A stretch of 64,000 bases of DNA from contig RSEF01000003.1 in assembly GCA_003993805.1 (NCBI GenBank), forward strand, positions 66,183,818 to 66,247,817, read 5' to 3'. Made by a program: the position numbers and the translations under genes. Below are positions 11,641-24,900 of the stretch, piece by piece; position 1 is the first letter of the stretch, and every line of letters begins with the position of its first letter. The DNA is from Himantopus leucocephalus (Eukaryota; Chordata; Aves; Charadriiformes; Recurvirostridae). Below the pieces are notes generated by a model that saw only the letters and a program-made list of their open reading frames with translations, did not search any database and was not told the origin of the DNA.

Positions 11641-13867
11641 CAAATTCAGACACTAGAGTCTTCTAAACATGCAGTTTTCCCAAGTATTGGAAGCAAAATT
11701 AGTCCTGCGTCGCTCAAACCAGAACAGGAGGCTACTTGGCTCTTCGGTGGTTTGTGCTTTTTGCATTCCCTTGATCTCTCCTGTGCTTAGACTCTGTGGC
11801 TTTCTGGGTGAGAGGCCCTTTCATTGTGGTGGGCGGTATCATCTGAAGCTTTCATAACACTTTCTCACAGTGTCACCGCTTTCCACAGCAGCATGAAACA
11901 TTGTGGAGAAGGACTCAGTGTGCAGGGCTCTCTTCTGCGCAGCCTAACCCTCCTCTGCCTTTGCTCCCCGCGGTCTTCTCCCCAGGGTTCGGCAGGGTAG
12001 TGCTCTCAGATGGCGTATCCTTTCTGCCCCAGTCATGGAGAAAAAGAATGGGACAAAACAGATCTTGGGAGGGAAGGGGGTGAGGAATGGGGGACACGCT
12101 GTGTAGCCTGTAGTCCCTCAGCATTGCACCAAGGTGGCTAATGAGGAGAAGAGGGTCTCAGACATGCAGCACCATCCTCCATTACACTCTCCACAGCAGA
12201 ATGAGAGTCCTCCGAAAAGCAAGTTTCAGTTTCTGGACACATCAGATCGATTTTTTGTAGTACTTAAGACCAGCATGAGAAAATGTTTTCTGAAGATGTA
12301 TAGAGCTATGCCACCCAAAAGAAGCCTTCATCTTGGCTACAACAGGTAGCCGTCTAGTGTGGCAGCATCTCTTTGTTTCTTGAGTGTGGAATAACAACGT
12401 GATGTAAAGAAAATAACTGGGGAAAATGTTCCCGTTTGAAGTCTCGTCTCTTTCTCTGTGCAGTCATGTCTGCCAGTGAGATGCCTATGATGGCTGATGT
12501 TACAAAGAATGCAAGATTAGGTCAGACTTGTAATGCACTTTTCAGCTACGCCATTGAAGTAGTACTGCTGTGGAGAAATGCTTCTTAATGTTATTTGAAT
12601 TTTTAAATGCCAGTGACGTGGACTAAATAAATGTCAGTGAGAGTTTCTTTCTATGGTTTCACCAGGCTTTTCTCCATAAAGAGGGCAAAGAAGATGGAGT
12701 TGTTATGACAAAATCTTAGAAGGAAATTAATGTCAATCAATGCTTAAATAATTATTATAATTGCAATTTTAATGACTGTCACCCCTAAGAGCCACACAGG
12801 GTGGGACAGTTAACACAAAGGTGATGTTGCAGGTGGAAACAACACAGTATCTTTTGCATCTGTTTTATAAAGTGTTCTCAGACGGTATGACAGCAGAGCA
12901 TAGAAAAGTGCATTTCTTAGTGGCATGAACTCTGAGCTGACAGGAGTTCACTGAGGATTTGAGGCACGCATTAATCAGTAATGCTGCACTGCCTGTTATA
13001 TCTTAGAGTTTAATTAACAAATTCAGTGAAGGGAAATAGCATCCATAAGCAATGATAAAGGGATGTTCAGCGTAGCTTGCAAAATAGCCATTTGAATGTT
13101 AAAAAGAACAAAGTCAAAAATTAATACTTCTGTTTACCCGCATAGCCCCTAAGCCAGTACTTGCTTATACGCAACCTTACATTTTGCACATAGTTTCATT
13201 AGATCCAGCAGGATAGACTGCCCAAGTGAATATCTGTGTGTGTTTAACTGCCTGCTGCCTTGCAGCCTGCTTGGATTGGCCCAGGGCGCACGTGAAGGGG
13301 TTTGTGCCTTCTCATGTAGAGGGGAACAAGAAAGGGTTTAAAAACATGAGAGTGCAATTAACCCCTGTGTAGCTCTTCCCCGGGGGGAAGAGAGAGACAA
13401 ATCTACACGCTGGTTGAATTTGCTGACAAACTCGTTTAGAAATGGCATGAGCAGACTGCCCCGCTAGCACCATTTCTCAGGAAGAGGTACTCCAGTAGAA
13501 GATAAATGACTTGTAATCTCGAGGGAAGGGATGCATTTTCTGTGGCCGAGAGTGTAATACCCTTTCTTTCTGTACGCTTAATGCCTTAACTTCGGCTGTT
13601 TCCTGCTCACAGTGTTTGCTCTAGTAGTCCTAATTGTTCTGATGGAGTGCGCATCAGTTCTGTGGATTTCATTGAATGACAAAAATTAGCTGCAGCAACA
13701 TGATATTCCCTCTCTGGACCCAGAGGAAGAGGGGAGGCAAAAGAAAGCGGAGGGCAGGGAAGGAAAGTTCGCAGAAGGATTACCGTACCTTTGGGATCCC
13801 GAGTTCAGGAAGTACAGCTTTCTCATCTCTGCTCTGGCATGAGCTTTACCAAATCAGTAGTCAATTT

Positions 13868-13974
13868 ATCTGCCCGTGAGATGGATTATAGTACTTACCT
13901 GTCTCACAGAGGCCCTGTGAGGATTCATTAGTTACAATCCTTTGAAGATGGAGAGTGCAAAGTGGTAGTATTCT
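13868..13974 (+). repeat. Ancient amniote SINE/L3-type 3' end
   Basis: GTACTTACCTGTCTCACAGA, then CCTGTGAGGATTCATTAGTT and GAGAGTGCAAAGTGGTAGTA, in the order of the conserved tail shared by MIR/CORE-SINE-like and CR1-L3 elements of amniotes. It is heavily diverged. Confidence 0.55.
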
Positions 13975-16900
13975 GCTGGCACCATAATCCTCTTCAGGTT
14001 CCTAAGTGTCACCAGAGGACTCTCTGAGGAAGGCAATTGTTTCTAAACTGGTTACTTACCATTTATTGACTATTATGTATGCTTGAGTTTATATCTGCTT
14101 GGATTTTCTCTACTGCATTTTTTTTGTCTCCTTATTAGGGTTGGTAGGATCTCAAGATGGAATTCATTTGTTCGGTTTGTGGTGATGCTACCCTGGGGAT
14201 TGCTACACCCGAGCCTGAGCCTTTGTGTGCATCAGTTCATAATGATTGGTCTCGCTGGAATTTAAGTGAGCTAAAGAGTGCTATTCCAGGGCTTTTTGTT
14301 GTGTGAATTAAGTCTCTTGGTGCATCTGTAATGTTAGCTTGGAGTTTGTTTGTGGTTTTAGGTCCATTTTAATAATCCTGAAAAGCCTCTGATGTATTAA
14401 TGCCTCATTAATATGAAAGAATGTGTGTTCTTTTGAAGGGCTAAGGTAAATAGATTAGGCATTTTGTTATTTTTTCTAAGTTCTCACATGAGATACATTT
14501 TTAGAAGTGCTCTAATTACATGGAGAGCCAGGGGAAAGACCAATGAAATAAGGTGCGCTTGCTTCTTGACTTCGGAGCAGGGAACCCCATGAGGGGTTCA
14601 TATTAGAAACAGATGAGGAGTGTCAGTTCACCACCCTTCCAGGTTTTGAGTAGGATGTTACTCTGGGCTCAGTTCTGGCCCTTGTTCTTACATTAGTTAC
14701 CTTACATTAGTTTCACTAATTTCAGTTAATTCATTCAGACATACGATGATCCCTTCTTCCACTGCTGTTGTCCTCTCTCCAAGGGAGTTGTGACAGGCCT
14801 CTTTAAATTCAGGTAAAGGAAATGACTACACAATTTCCATTAACTTTCACGTGAGCTCTGAAAAATCTCATTTTGCGTGTCTCCATTTTGTGTCACCATT
14901 CAGCACCGCTGACTTTAGCTGTGTATTGGGTAATGCCACAGGGACACACTCACAGCCAGCAGAGCTCAGTGCCATTCCGTGGAGTTCAGCAGACTTTCGG
15001 CTATTCACAACAGCAATGAATAATGTATAGCCTTTAAACGACAGAGCGTGTGAATGGCAAGATGACTAGGTTGCATCCATCCCTGGTATAAATTCCTGGA
15101 TTTATATGAGGGCTGAATTTATGGCATCTATTTACCTGGGGGCTCAAAGCTGCCCCCATTATTCGTTTTGAGCAGAATGCTGCAACTACATTGTTCCACT
15201 GATCATGGATTAAATTCATTGCTGTTGTAAGAACTTATAACTCCTGGAGTTCCAGTGAAATGACACTGGTTTACACCTGCCACAGATTCATTTGTGTGAT
15301 TTCATCCAAGATTACAACACAATTGGGTAGTGAAACAAAGTTGAATCAGACTGTAATGTCTTAAAGAGTGAGCAGTAAGGCTGGAAGAGGTGATCAGATA
15401 TCGATGAATGCATTAACTTACTTCTGATTCATGTTACAGAATCCGCAAAGCTATAGATTTCAAAGATTAAGCAGTACATTTTATAGGAGGCACAGTGTCC
15501 TTGGTTTGAGAGAAGATAATGAATGGACCTGCACTTTCATTTGCATTTCTGGAGCATGGGATGTATCTATGAGTTTTTAAGGAATGCGTGCAGTTGTATA
15601 CATCCTCACATACACAGTTGTGGATGCTTCATGTTTTGTATTCTGTGGCAAAATTTCTGTGATGCTCAGGCCCAGCAAAGTAGATATTCTGTGTAGGTTC
15701 AGGTAAATTAGCACCAGTGGTTTTGGTTCAGCTTGATGTGATTTTGACTAATTGTGTTGATGGAGCAATTCTTTACATTATCTAGCTTATTACACCTCAT
15801 TACTCCCACTTCAGTTTCTAGTTTGCTGTATAATGGCATCAGGAGGGATAAATTACAGAACTCTGCAGGAGGAGCAGAAAGCTTTGCCAGCTCTGCAGAG
15901 AAGTGTTTGGGACTCAGGGTATCTGAACAGAGGTGGTGGACAGTTTGGGATTGCCAGGTAGGTGCAGAAGCTGGATATTTCTGCTGAAAAGTTTAGCATG
16001 ATTACTCATTGTATAGTTTTACCTGATAACATCAGGCTTCATTCTTCAGTGAGGTGCATGGTATCTATCATTCCTCGTCGATTAGCTGAAGAGCTGCTGA
16101 ATCTTCTTTAGGAGCCCAGATTTCATTAAGATTATCCCCAGAAATGGGATAGAAAGCTCTTGTAGCTAAAACAAGGGTGTGAGAGAGCCTGCAGCTTCAC
16201 ACAGAGCAAGAATTTATAAAGGAATATTCTTTAACTGATCACCAAGCTAAGGTGCAGTAGCAGTCAAGATCTCTCTGGAAAATATGAAAGCTCGTATGGG
16301 AGAGGCACCTGAGATGATAGTAGACCAAGAAGGGTAGAGAAGGGAGGACTCATATTTTAACCTTATTTAAACTTGTTAACTTTGTTTATTCTAGACACAT
16401 AGTCCAGTTATGACAGCTTAAGAGCTGATGCTCTTAGTTGAGTGCCCATAACTGTCTCTGTATAAACATTTAAACCAGAAGGAAGTAGGTCAAAGCTAGG
16501 TCACACCGGGTGAGATTCAATATGAGTCTTAAACACCCTTCAGCCTCTATATGTAGGTGTCTATAGATATGCCACCCATTTAAGTCCATGGAGATGTAGG
16601 TAGGATTCAGGTGGCCGTGTACAGGTGTCTTGTGCCTCTTGAGATGCTGTAGGGCATCTGAGACATCCGCTTGGGGCTGGTACATCTAACACAGGGCCTT
16701 TGGGATACCCATGTCCCTCTGGTAGCTGGACTCCAGGCAGGCTGTCCCAGCGCATCTCGGATGGCACTTCATGTGGTGTTCAGGCAGCTGCACTGAGCTC
16801 CTGGGCAGTGCAGTCAGAAGAGTCTCTGGATCAGTTCAGTCTAACCTAAAGTAGACACCAAAGGTGGGAAACAGTTGCTGTGACATCTAATGCCATTTCA

Positions 16901-18645
16901 GAAGGTAGGTGAGAACCATGCATCATTGCAGATATGACACATGCCTTACGGGACACCCGTGCCCTTTTTGAAATGCTGTTTGGAAGTCAGATGGGGTATG
17001 ATAGGGAATGTAAAATGGCCCTGGGCACCTGCCTTTGGACAGCTGAATCACCCTCCAGGCTCCACTGGCTGGATTCACCAAGTCTTCATGGACAATAACA
17101 GGACTTTAGACACCTAACCTGTGCAGACACCTCCACGGAGATGGTGAAAATTAGGCATGCGCATCTCAGACTGAACCTCCTCCTTTCCCTTAGAGCTGAA
17201 ACAGACGGGTCAGGCACAGAGGCTGACTCAGGCAATGGGTTGTGCACCAGTAACTCCTGGGGCACACGAGTAACTCCCAGTAACTCCCCCAACTCCTGCT
17301 TCTGAGACTGTCCTTTCTTCCTGGGAATTACGCTTGCCCGTGCCAAAGTACGGGCATGCTGGTAGAAGCCAAAGGTCCTCAGGGCAGCTGTGAGGAAGAG
17401 AGGCTGGTTGCTAACAGGGCTGAGAGCTGCTGCACTGGTCAAGGCTGCTAAGGCTTTTTTGGCGTGACGGCAGAGGCTGAAGAATTGCATCACATGAGCT
17501 TACACCTGTCATCTTTTTCATATATAATGAGCTATACATAAAATTTGCTGCTGCATGATGGCAGTGGGGGGACTGTACAATGTATACAAGGGACACCAAA
17601 GTTTTCGTCTTTCCACTGTCCATCTGTGGGTAGTAAGGTGGAATAACACCATAATAAAATAATTACCATAATATTCTTTAACAATGGAAGTCTTGCTGAT
17701 AGTTGAGCATATTTAAATTAGGAGATGCTGTTTCTCATGATGCAGTGAAAGACAGTATTGTTAACTGCCAGTACCCATAACTTTACAGGTAATTGCAGCT
17801 ATGTATGAGCCATGCTCTTGTTTGATTAAATTGCTTTACCCAATAATTGAAGGCTTATTGTAATAGAGTTGTAATTGTAATATACTGTGTTATTTCTGAA
17901 CAACAGAGAAGTAAAGGCTAAAGGGTATTCAGTGGAACAAACTACCTCCTGCATGCAAATAAATTATCCAGTTGCTGTTATAAACAAGAAGCATTGTGTT
18001 CTGCCAGACTCGCAACAAAGAAATCATTATCTGTCTGGCCTGTGCGTTGAAGAACAGTAATCTGTATTTCCAAAATTAAAACCATAATTAAGCTATTATT
18101 ATGAGTCCACAACACAAGAATGAAGAAAATGATAGTGTTAGGCCCCTCTGAGTCTCAGATCCCCAACTAGCAACCCCTGAATCAGCGGTTCAAATTTTTC
18201 CCACATAAGGATTGCTTTGCCTGAGACTGTCGGTTATGGAGACATCACCCCATGGGCCAGCTGAGTCACTGTAACACTTCTCTCATTACCCACCTGCCAA
18301 GGAGGATGTTGCCAGGAAAGACAAAGTCGAGTTGGGATGTACTTCAAATACCCTGGGAGGGGACTTAGGCTCTGTTAGTTACTGGGAGCCAGAAAACTAG
18401 CCAGGAGGGCTCTGACTGGTGAACAGTGCTCACAGATTTTTTTTTTGAGCTAGTAAAAATAGGCTGAAATCACTTCTCATGCCCTTCTTCAGGGATTGCA
18501 TATCATTTTCCTTTGGGTGCGGCTGGGAGTCTTGGTCATTGTGTCTAAATAGGATCATGGAAAATAGAGTAAAAAAAGACAAAGGTGATCTTTCAAGGTT
18601 TCTACCATAAAGCCGGCCCTCTAATTTACATTTGAGAATATACAG

Positions 18646-18664
18646 GTGTGTGTGTATGTGTGTA
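18646..18664. repeat. (GT)n microsatellite
   Basis: Short interrupted GT array, GTGTGTGTGTATGTGTGTA. Confidence 0.9.
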
Positions 18665-21600
18665 TTTGTCCGTATCATTATTGTCAGATGTTAAGGCCAA
18701 GATCTTCACAAATCTTATGTTTCATGTGTATTATTAATGCATCATTGAATTTAAAAAGAAGACATTGTTCAGATCATCTGAACACAGTGACAAATAGTAA
18801 AAGTTAGTAAGAAGTCCCTTGGTAGGTCTTCAGTATCGCCTAAGCTTCTATAGAAAATAAATCAGTGAGGACTCTGTAGCTAAGGAATTTGCTACATTAT
18901 GTAAAACGGCTAATGGTGCAAAAACAACTTCAAATTTTGAAACACAAAACTTCAGTGAGTCATAAAATATGGAGAACAATGTTAATATGACTCACTCACA
19001 TCCTGTCTCCAGGTTTAAGGCTAAAACTGAGTGAAGAGTCTGGAATACCCTGCATGGGTAGGATCAAAGCAAAAGCAAGATGACTATTTTTTTTTTTGGT
19101 TTTGTAAGAGAAATTTTGAGGGGAAAACATGATCTAGAGCAAGTAGTAAAGAAGTTCCAGGTAGAATATGTTTTACCGGCGTATTATCATCACCAAATTT
19201 TCTATCCCATGTGTTATTCATGCGGCTTCATTCTTCCTCAATACTTCCTCCAGCCAAAGAGCTGATAAGTATCGATCTGGGACACTGACTCTCTCCTGTG
19301 ATTCATATCCTTCAGTTACGATGTAAGGAAATGTCTTTTGGCAGAGGGTGTATTACCAGGAAGTTTGTTGTGCTGGAGAAGTTGTAAACTTTTCAAGAGT
19401 GCTGTGAAAAGTCAGTGATTGCTCAAGTACATAAACACATCCATCCCTCAGCTCCGCTGCCTCGGATTAACACTGGACATTGCCAACATCTGTAAGCCTT
19501 TGCAGCAAGTTGTGAACGGCACAGCCTTGAAACCAGTAACTAGGCTCTTTTTTTGGCTCCTGTGGTGCCTTTGAAGTGGCTCCTTTAACCATTGCCTTCC
19601 TCAACGCTTCTGCTTAACTCGTGCCCAGATCAGTTCTCCAGCCACATCACTTTCTGCCCTGCACACCCGTGTTTTGCTGGTGAGCATGTGTGACTCTGCT
19701 CAAGCACTGAGGCCACCCATGTGTCCAAGAGATCTTGAAACAGGGTTTTTTTTAAGTAGATGTTCCTTTACTTCCTAGCCATATGATCCTAATTGCTTTA
19801 GCATGCATGGCCTAAACTGGGACAGTTGCATGGTAGGAACGCCTCTGTGCTCCAGTCTGTGCTGCAAACTGGGACACTCAGCTGTGAACCCAGCTGTCTG
19901 CTAGTCCAGTGAAATGTCACTATCCTGGATCTTGGTATATGGAGTAGAGGTCTCTCCCTGTCCCTTTGCATGTGGTTCTTTGACTTCCAGATCACAATGC
20001 ATGCATGAAGTGACACACCTGCTTGAGTGGATGTAGGTATTGATGAACCCAACCGGGCATTCAGTCCCAAAATTTGCTTTTTAATTCTGACTGTGTTAGG
20101 CAGCTCTTTGCTCTCCTTTCTGAGGATCCCTGTAGGGACCTTGCTTGCAGGATATACTGTAGGGGCAAAACTAGCTCAATATTGGGAAGTGCCATATGTG
20201 ATAGGGAAGGAACTCCAAGGTTTTCAAGAAATCCAGGACAGTTCTTCATTTTCATGAATTTTAGATATAACGTGTATATTTATATCTTAAGATGGCAGAA
20301 TCAACAGTTCTTAAAATCTCATCTGTCTACCTAAAGGGGAACTACTGGGGTGCCATACCCCATCGGCTCCGCTGCCAAGCGGCACCGGGGGGGTTGCACA
20401 CAGAGGTGGGTGCCCAGGGGAGCCAGTGGAGCGGTGGTGTGAATGTACTCCCTCCCTCGTCTCTTCCCTCACACTCATGCTGGCTGGAGTGACCTGCCAT
20501 GCTCAGCTGTCTTCTAGGCACAAGTCCATGCTGGAGAAGCTTTCCCTGAGCTAGACAGCGTTGTGGCATGTGTGGCACAAGGTATGTACAGTTCAGCTGC
20601 TTTGGCCATTAATGGGGTCTTCCAGAGATTGTTTTGCTGTTCTTGAACGTGGGGGTAAGCTCATGTGTAATGTTAGAGGGTTCTCTGCTTTTCCAAGCAG
20701 TGTCCTTCAGGTGTGATGTAAAGCTGCAATCCTGGCTGCTAACAGGTACCACTGCCCCGGTGGCACATCTTCTGTATGGAAATCGTACTGTCCTACCAAG
20801 GATTTAAGAAATCGTAAGTTGTTTGTCTGCACCCTTCCTCGCCCCCAAAATCATGAAGGTGAACTAAAAATTTTAAGTTTACAAAGTAAAACAGCTCACT
20901 CAAGGAGCAGCAAAACTAAGGAAGCCAGTTTTCCTTTGGATTTGTGTCTTCGGGCCCCAGCCCTTCCCTTTTCCTCGAGTCTCTGCCCTGTGCTCCCCAC
21001 AGCACCCTTGCAGACAGGTCTAGAAGTCTGTACCTGCGGACTGGCAGCCCAGGATCTGGCTGTCGAATGCCTACCTTGTACAAACTAATTTTATTGGATT
21101 TATTATTTTTTTTCCAAATCAGGGTGAAACTGGCCAGCAAGCTGAAAAATTGCTGGGACAGCTAGCTGCCAGATGGCCAGTACGATGGCATAAGTTTTGT
21201 TCCTCTAAGAAAGGAGATAATAAAGTTTATGTTTTGTATTTGTCTTCTGAATTTGGAGGCTTCAGCATTCATTTCAGTCATGGGGAAAGAGGGAGGATAA
21301 ATTTTGTTTGGAAAAGAATAGGAAAGCTGCGATTCTTGTCTAAATTTATGAATATGGGAGCTAGGAATGCAAGTACTGCATATCCTGAGAAAGGGTAAAA
21401 TTATGAACTGGCTACAGATGGGATGGAAGGGATATTTTAGTTTTACCTACCTAGATTTCTCGGTGTGTTTGCCATGTGCTGCATTTTTATTTTTGCTTCC
21501 TGCCTTCGGGATTGTTATTGTTTATTATATCCAGAAAGGGGGAAATTTATACATATAGAGAATTCCTTAGTTCTGTTTCCTTGAGCTGTCCTCCACCAAA

Positions 21601-21756
21601 TAATTCCCATTCGTGGCCATATCTCTCTCATCCTTAGCAGTGTTGCTCTATGTCTGCTCTCTGCTTCATAGATAGAGTTAGATGTGGGAACATTTTTCTG
21701 GAGTTTTGACCATTCTCAGTGCTTTTGCGTGAACTATTTCTAGTTAGATCAGCTCT

Positions 21757-21930
21757 CTCTTGAACTGTGGTACCTGAAGGGGACACTGTACTTCAGCTGA
21801 GACGTCTAGCAGTGCTGAGTAGAACAGAAGAATTGCTTCATATGTATTACAGGCTATATTCCTGTGTGTGTGTCCCAGTATGATGTTTGCTTTCTTTGTG
21901 ATATCATGACACTGTTTGCATTCAGCTGTG
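21757..21930 (-). mobile_element. Diverged CR1-like fragment (uncertain)
   Basis: Contains GCAGTGCTGAGTAGAACAG followed about 85 bases later by TTTGCTTTCTTTGTGAT. This resembles the CR1 segment that reads CAGTGCTGAGTAGAG ... GGCCTTCTTTGCCAC on the antisense strand. Many substitutions separate it from the usual form. Confidence 0.4.
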
Positions 21931-24900
21931 AATTACCACTGCTGCCTAAGGGGCCTTTTCTTATTACTCTGGGAGTTTGTATGTTCCTGCCTTCGTGTAG
22001 TGCTCTGCAGTCTCCCCTTTGAATTTCATCTTGCTGCCTCACAGAAGCCCATGGGAACCTTCTCAGCCTTTGGCTGCAGCCTTCCCAGAGACTCGTTCTT
22101 GTGCTTAGCTGAGCAAAGAGACTGCGTGAGCTTCAGACCGCCTTCAGCAGAACTCGTACAAGGGAGCATGTGTTTGTGCCGACAGCTTTATATGGAATTG
22201 TAAGTCACTGTTATTGCTTACACAAAAAAATGATGTGCAAAGACACCTTGATTACAGATCTGTGTCACTGTATTCAAAGACTGGGTTAAAAGCTGTGTAT
22301 GAAAATATGCGGTGGTGTCAAAGCATCCTCTAAATAAGCCACTTTATCTAGATGCTTTGCATGGCCTGTTGCCTTATAGCAAGCCAAGAAAGTCCACTTT
22401 TCAAATTAATATTGAAATTCCTCATGATACTGTCAGCTATTTTTCAAAACATGGCAGTTATTGCTCTCCCCCAGGGGGAGATAGCTGAAGGGTGATGAGG
22501 ATGCTTCTGCAGCTCCCACTCGTAGTAATAAATAATACAATGCATGGTGCAGCTGGTATGTTTTTTTATGAAGTAACATTTCAGTAAAAGCTGGTTACAA
22601 AACACACTAAGTATGATTTATAGGCCTGAAATTATGACTATCCAGCATTCCTGACCGATGACTTATTTATTCTTGCAGTCAGAAGACAAAGCTTTCTATA
22701 TTGAAAAATAGTTGATACCTCTTTAATTACAGCTTAGGTACAAAGTAGACATTATGCTTTTTAACCACCCACTGACAGTCACTAAAGTGCAGTGGACCTG
22801 CATTTCCTAATGTATGAAACTGTTCCTAGGATTCTGTAGGACCCATGAGAAAATTGCAAAGAATTTTTATTTATCCCTGAGCAAGTGTGTCTCGGCTGAA
22901 TAAAACTTCTAAGTCTTTCCAAAAGCTTAATTCTCAAGATCTTATATTGAGATGGCCCCCTAATGGTGTGCCAGAATCTCAGCTTAAGGTGCCCAGCTGA
23001 CTTTCAAATACTCACTTTTAATTATCGTTCTTTGCTTTCCCCTGGGATTAATTTTGAAAATGTAAGTCTCAGGGTGCATGTGCTTAAGAAATTGTCTTAC
23101 GTTGACATTTCTCCCTTGTATAAAAAAGCAAAACAAACCAAAACAAGAAATTGATCTCTCAAGCAAGATTTCCGCTACCATGAGAATACTTGGTTCTCTT
23201 TTCTCCTTCCCTCTAAGCAGCAAGCACAACATGTCTAGAATTCAGTAATGCATTAGGCACAGCAAATGTAAGGTCATAGGAAACAGGATGTGAAAAGAAC
23301 CCGCAGATGAGAGATGCTAATTACTTCATTTGATGCACTACTGGAGATTAGATAACACCAACACCAGTAAGGTAAAAGGGCTCATAAAGAGTAGAATATG
23401 TACTTGTACTGAAGATGATTTGGAGAGCCATCACCAAAACATACTCCAAAGAGGATTTGTCAGGCTGGAGAACCACGAGTGGCTCAGCACTGACTATTCG
23501 TTAACAATAATGTAAACAGCTTAATTATCATTCAGGAAGATTGTTCATTTATTACAAAGCCCATTAGGAATAGAGCTGAGCATCCGTGGTGAGGAGAATG
23601 GTACGGAAATAAGACGATATATTGGAAACATGTAGAAATGGACCAAACCTGTAGCCCAAGAGGTCAGGCTGTGCTCTTGGGATTCATTTCAGGGATGACT
23701 ACAAGAGACTGAGATGTTTGGATACTTCTTCACAGGCTCTTAAGGTGTTTAAATCTATAGTGGTCGCTCATCTAATGTCTTCCCTATTTTAGAGGGGTTT
23801 GATCCAAAACCCAGTCTCCACCAGTCCTTCCATCCCTGACCCCAATGCACATACATATGCACATGGGACGTCCAAATCACACGATTTTCTTCTCAGCAGA
23901 ACTGGGTTAGTTATCCTACATATGGCCCATCTACTGAACAGAAGGCAGGGGCTGGTGGGTAGAAATACATTTCAGAAAGAAGTAACTAGAATCTGGAAAA
24001 AATAGCAGCTCATCACACTCTGGGAATAGTCAAAGTCACTCTTCAATGGAAGAGAGACACTGGAAGAACAGTAAAATCTCAAATTCTGTTAGTGAATAGT
24101 GTGACAGCAGGACATAAGCACCTGGCATGGAGGCATCATCACCAAGAGCGACAAAATTTTGCGTTTCAGCTGCTGTTCAAGAAATCTCCTGGTTTAAAAA
24201 CAGAGTGAGTGACAGCTCCTTGTCCAGCTATTTGGTCTCTGGCTTGCAAAACCAGATGCTCTTCTAACAGTAGGGAGAAAGGGGTGGTAAAAGGGTGACC
24301 TTGGGTTTATTTATTTTTTTGGACATTACTTTTCCAATAACTAGCGGAGTACACTGATATCTGTCAGTGTCACGCAGAGATAATTTACCCATTTTCAGTC
24401 CCCTCTTGCTGTCTGAAACTCTAAATCCTGTTTCCAGAGAACAGAATTATTAGAGAGAACAGAATTATGTCAGATTTCATTGTCATTTTCTCACTGGAGC
24501 TTTCTTTTATGAACAAAGCATCACCATGAAAAATAACTTCCTTTATCATTTTGAATTATGCTTTTGCTGTAAGATGTTTTTCGAAGTTTCTACGATTTTT
24601 CAACTTTGACAGCAGAATAAAACATTATGTCATCTCTTATAAAAAAAGAACATACCCTTGAGCAGGTTATGTTGATTTTCCTAAGAAATTTTGTCCACAT
24701 TTTCCTTTTTCATAGAAGCCTATTTTATGGCCTGATATGTATTTATACGGTGCATTGATACTATAGTGAGGATCAAACCATTTTTGAAACCAGGTACTTT
24801 GTGCTATAGCATGAAGTAGGAAGCGGAACTGCCCTCCTGTTTTTCAGTTCCCCAAAAAAACCCAAAATCACAAAAGCAGTTCCTTAATCTCATGCTCTGG

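Noticed and set aside
13373..13392. Perfect 9-bp inverted repeat CTCTTCCCC/GGGGAAGAG with a 2-base loop
   Set aside because: Too short for a microRNA hairpin and with no gene end nearby. A similar 8-bp hairpin at 22465-22481 shows such palindromes occur by chance.
17086..17493. 135-codon minus-strand open frame
   Set aside because: No recognisable domain, no splice or promoter context; compatible with chance in 64 kb.
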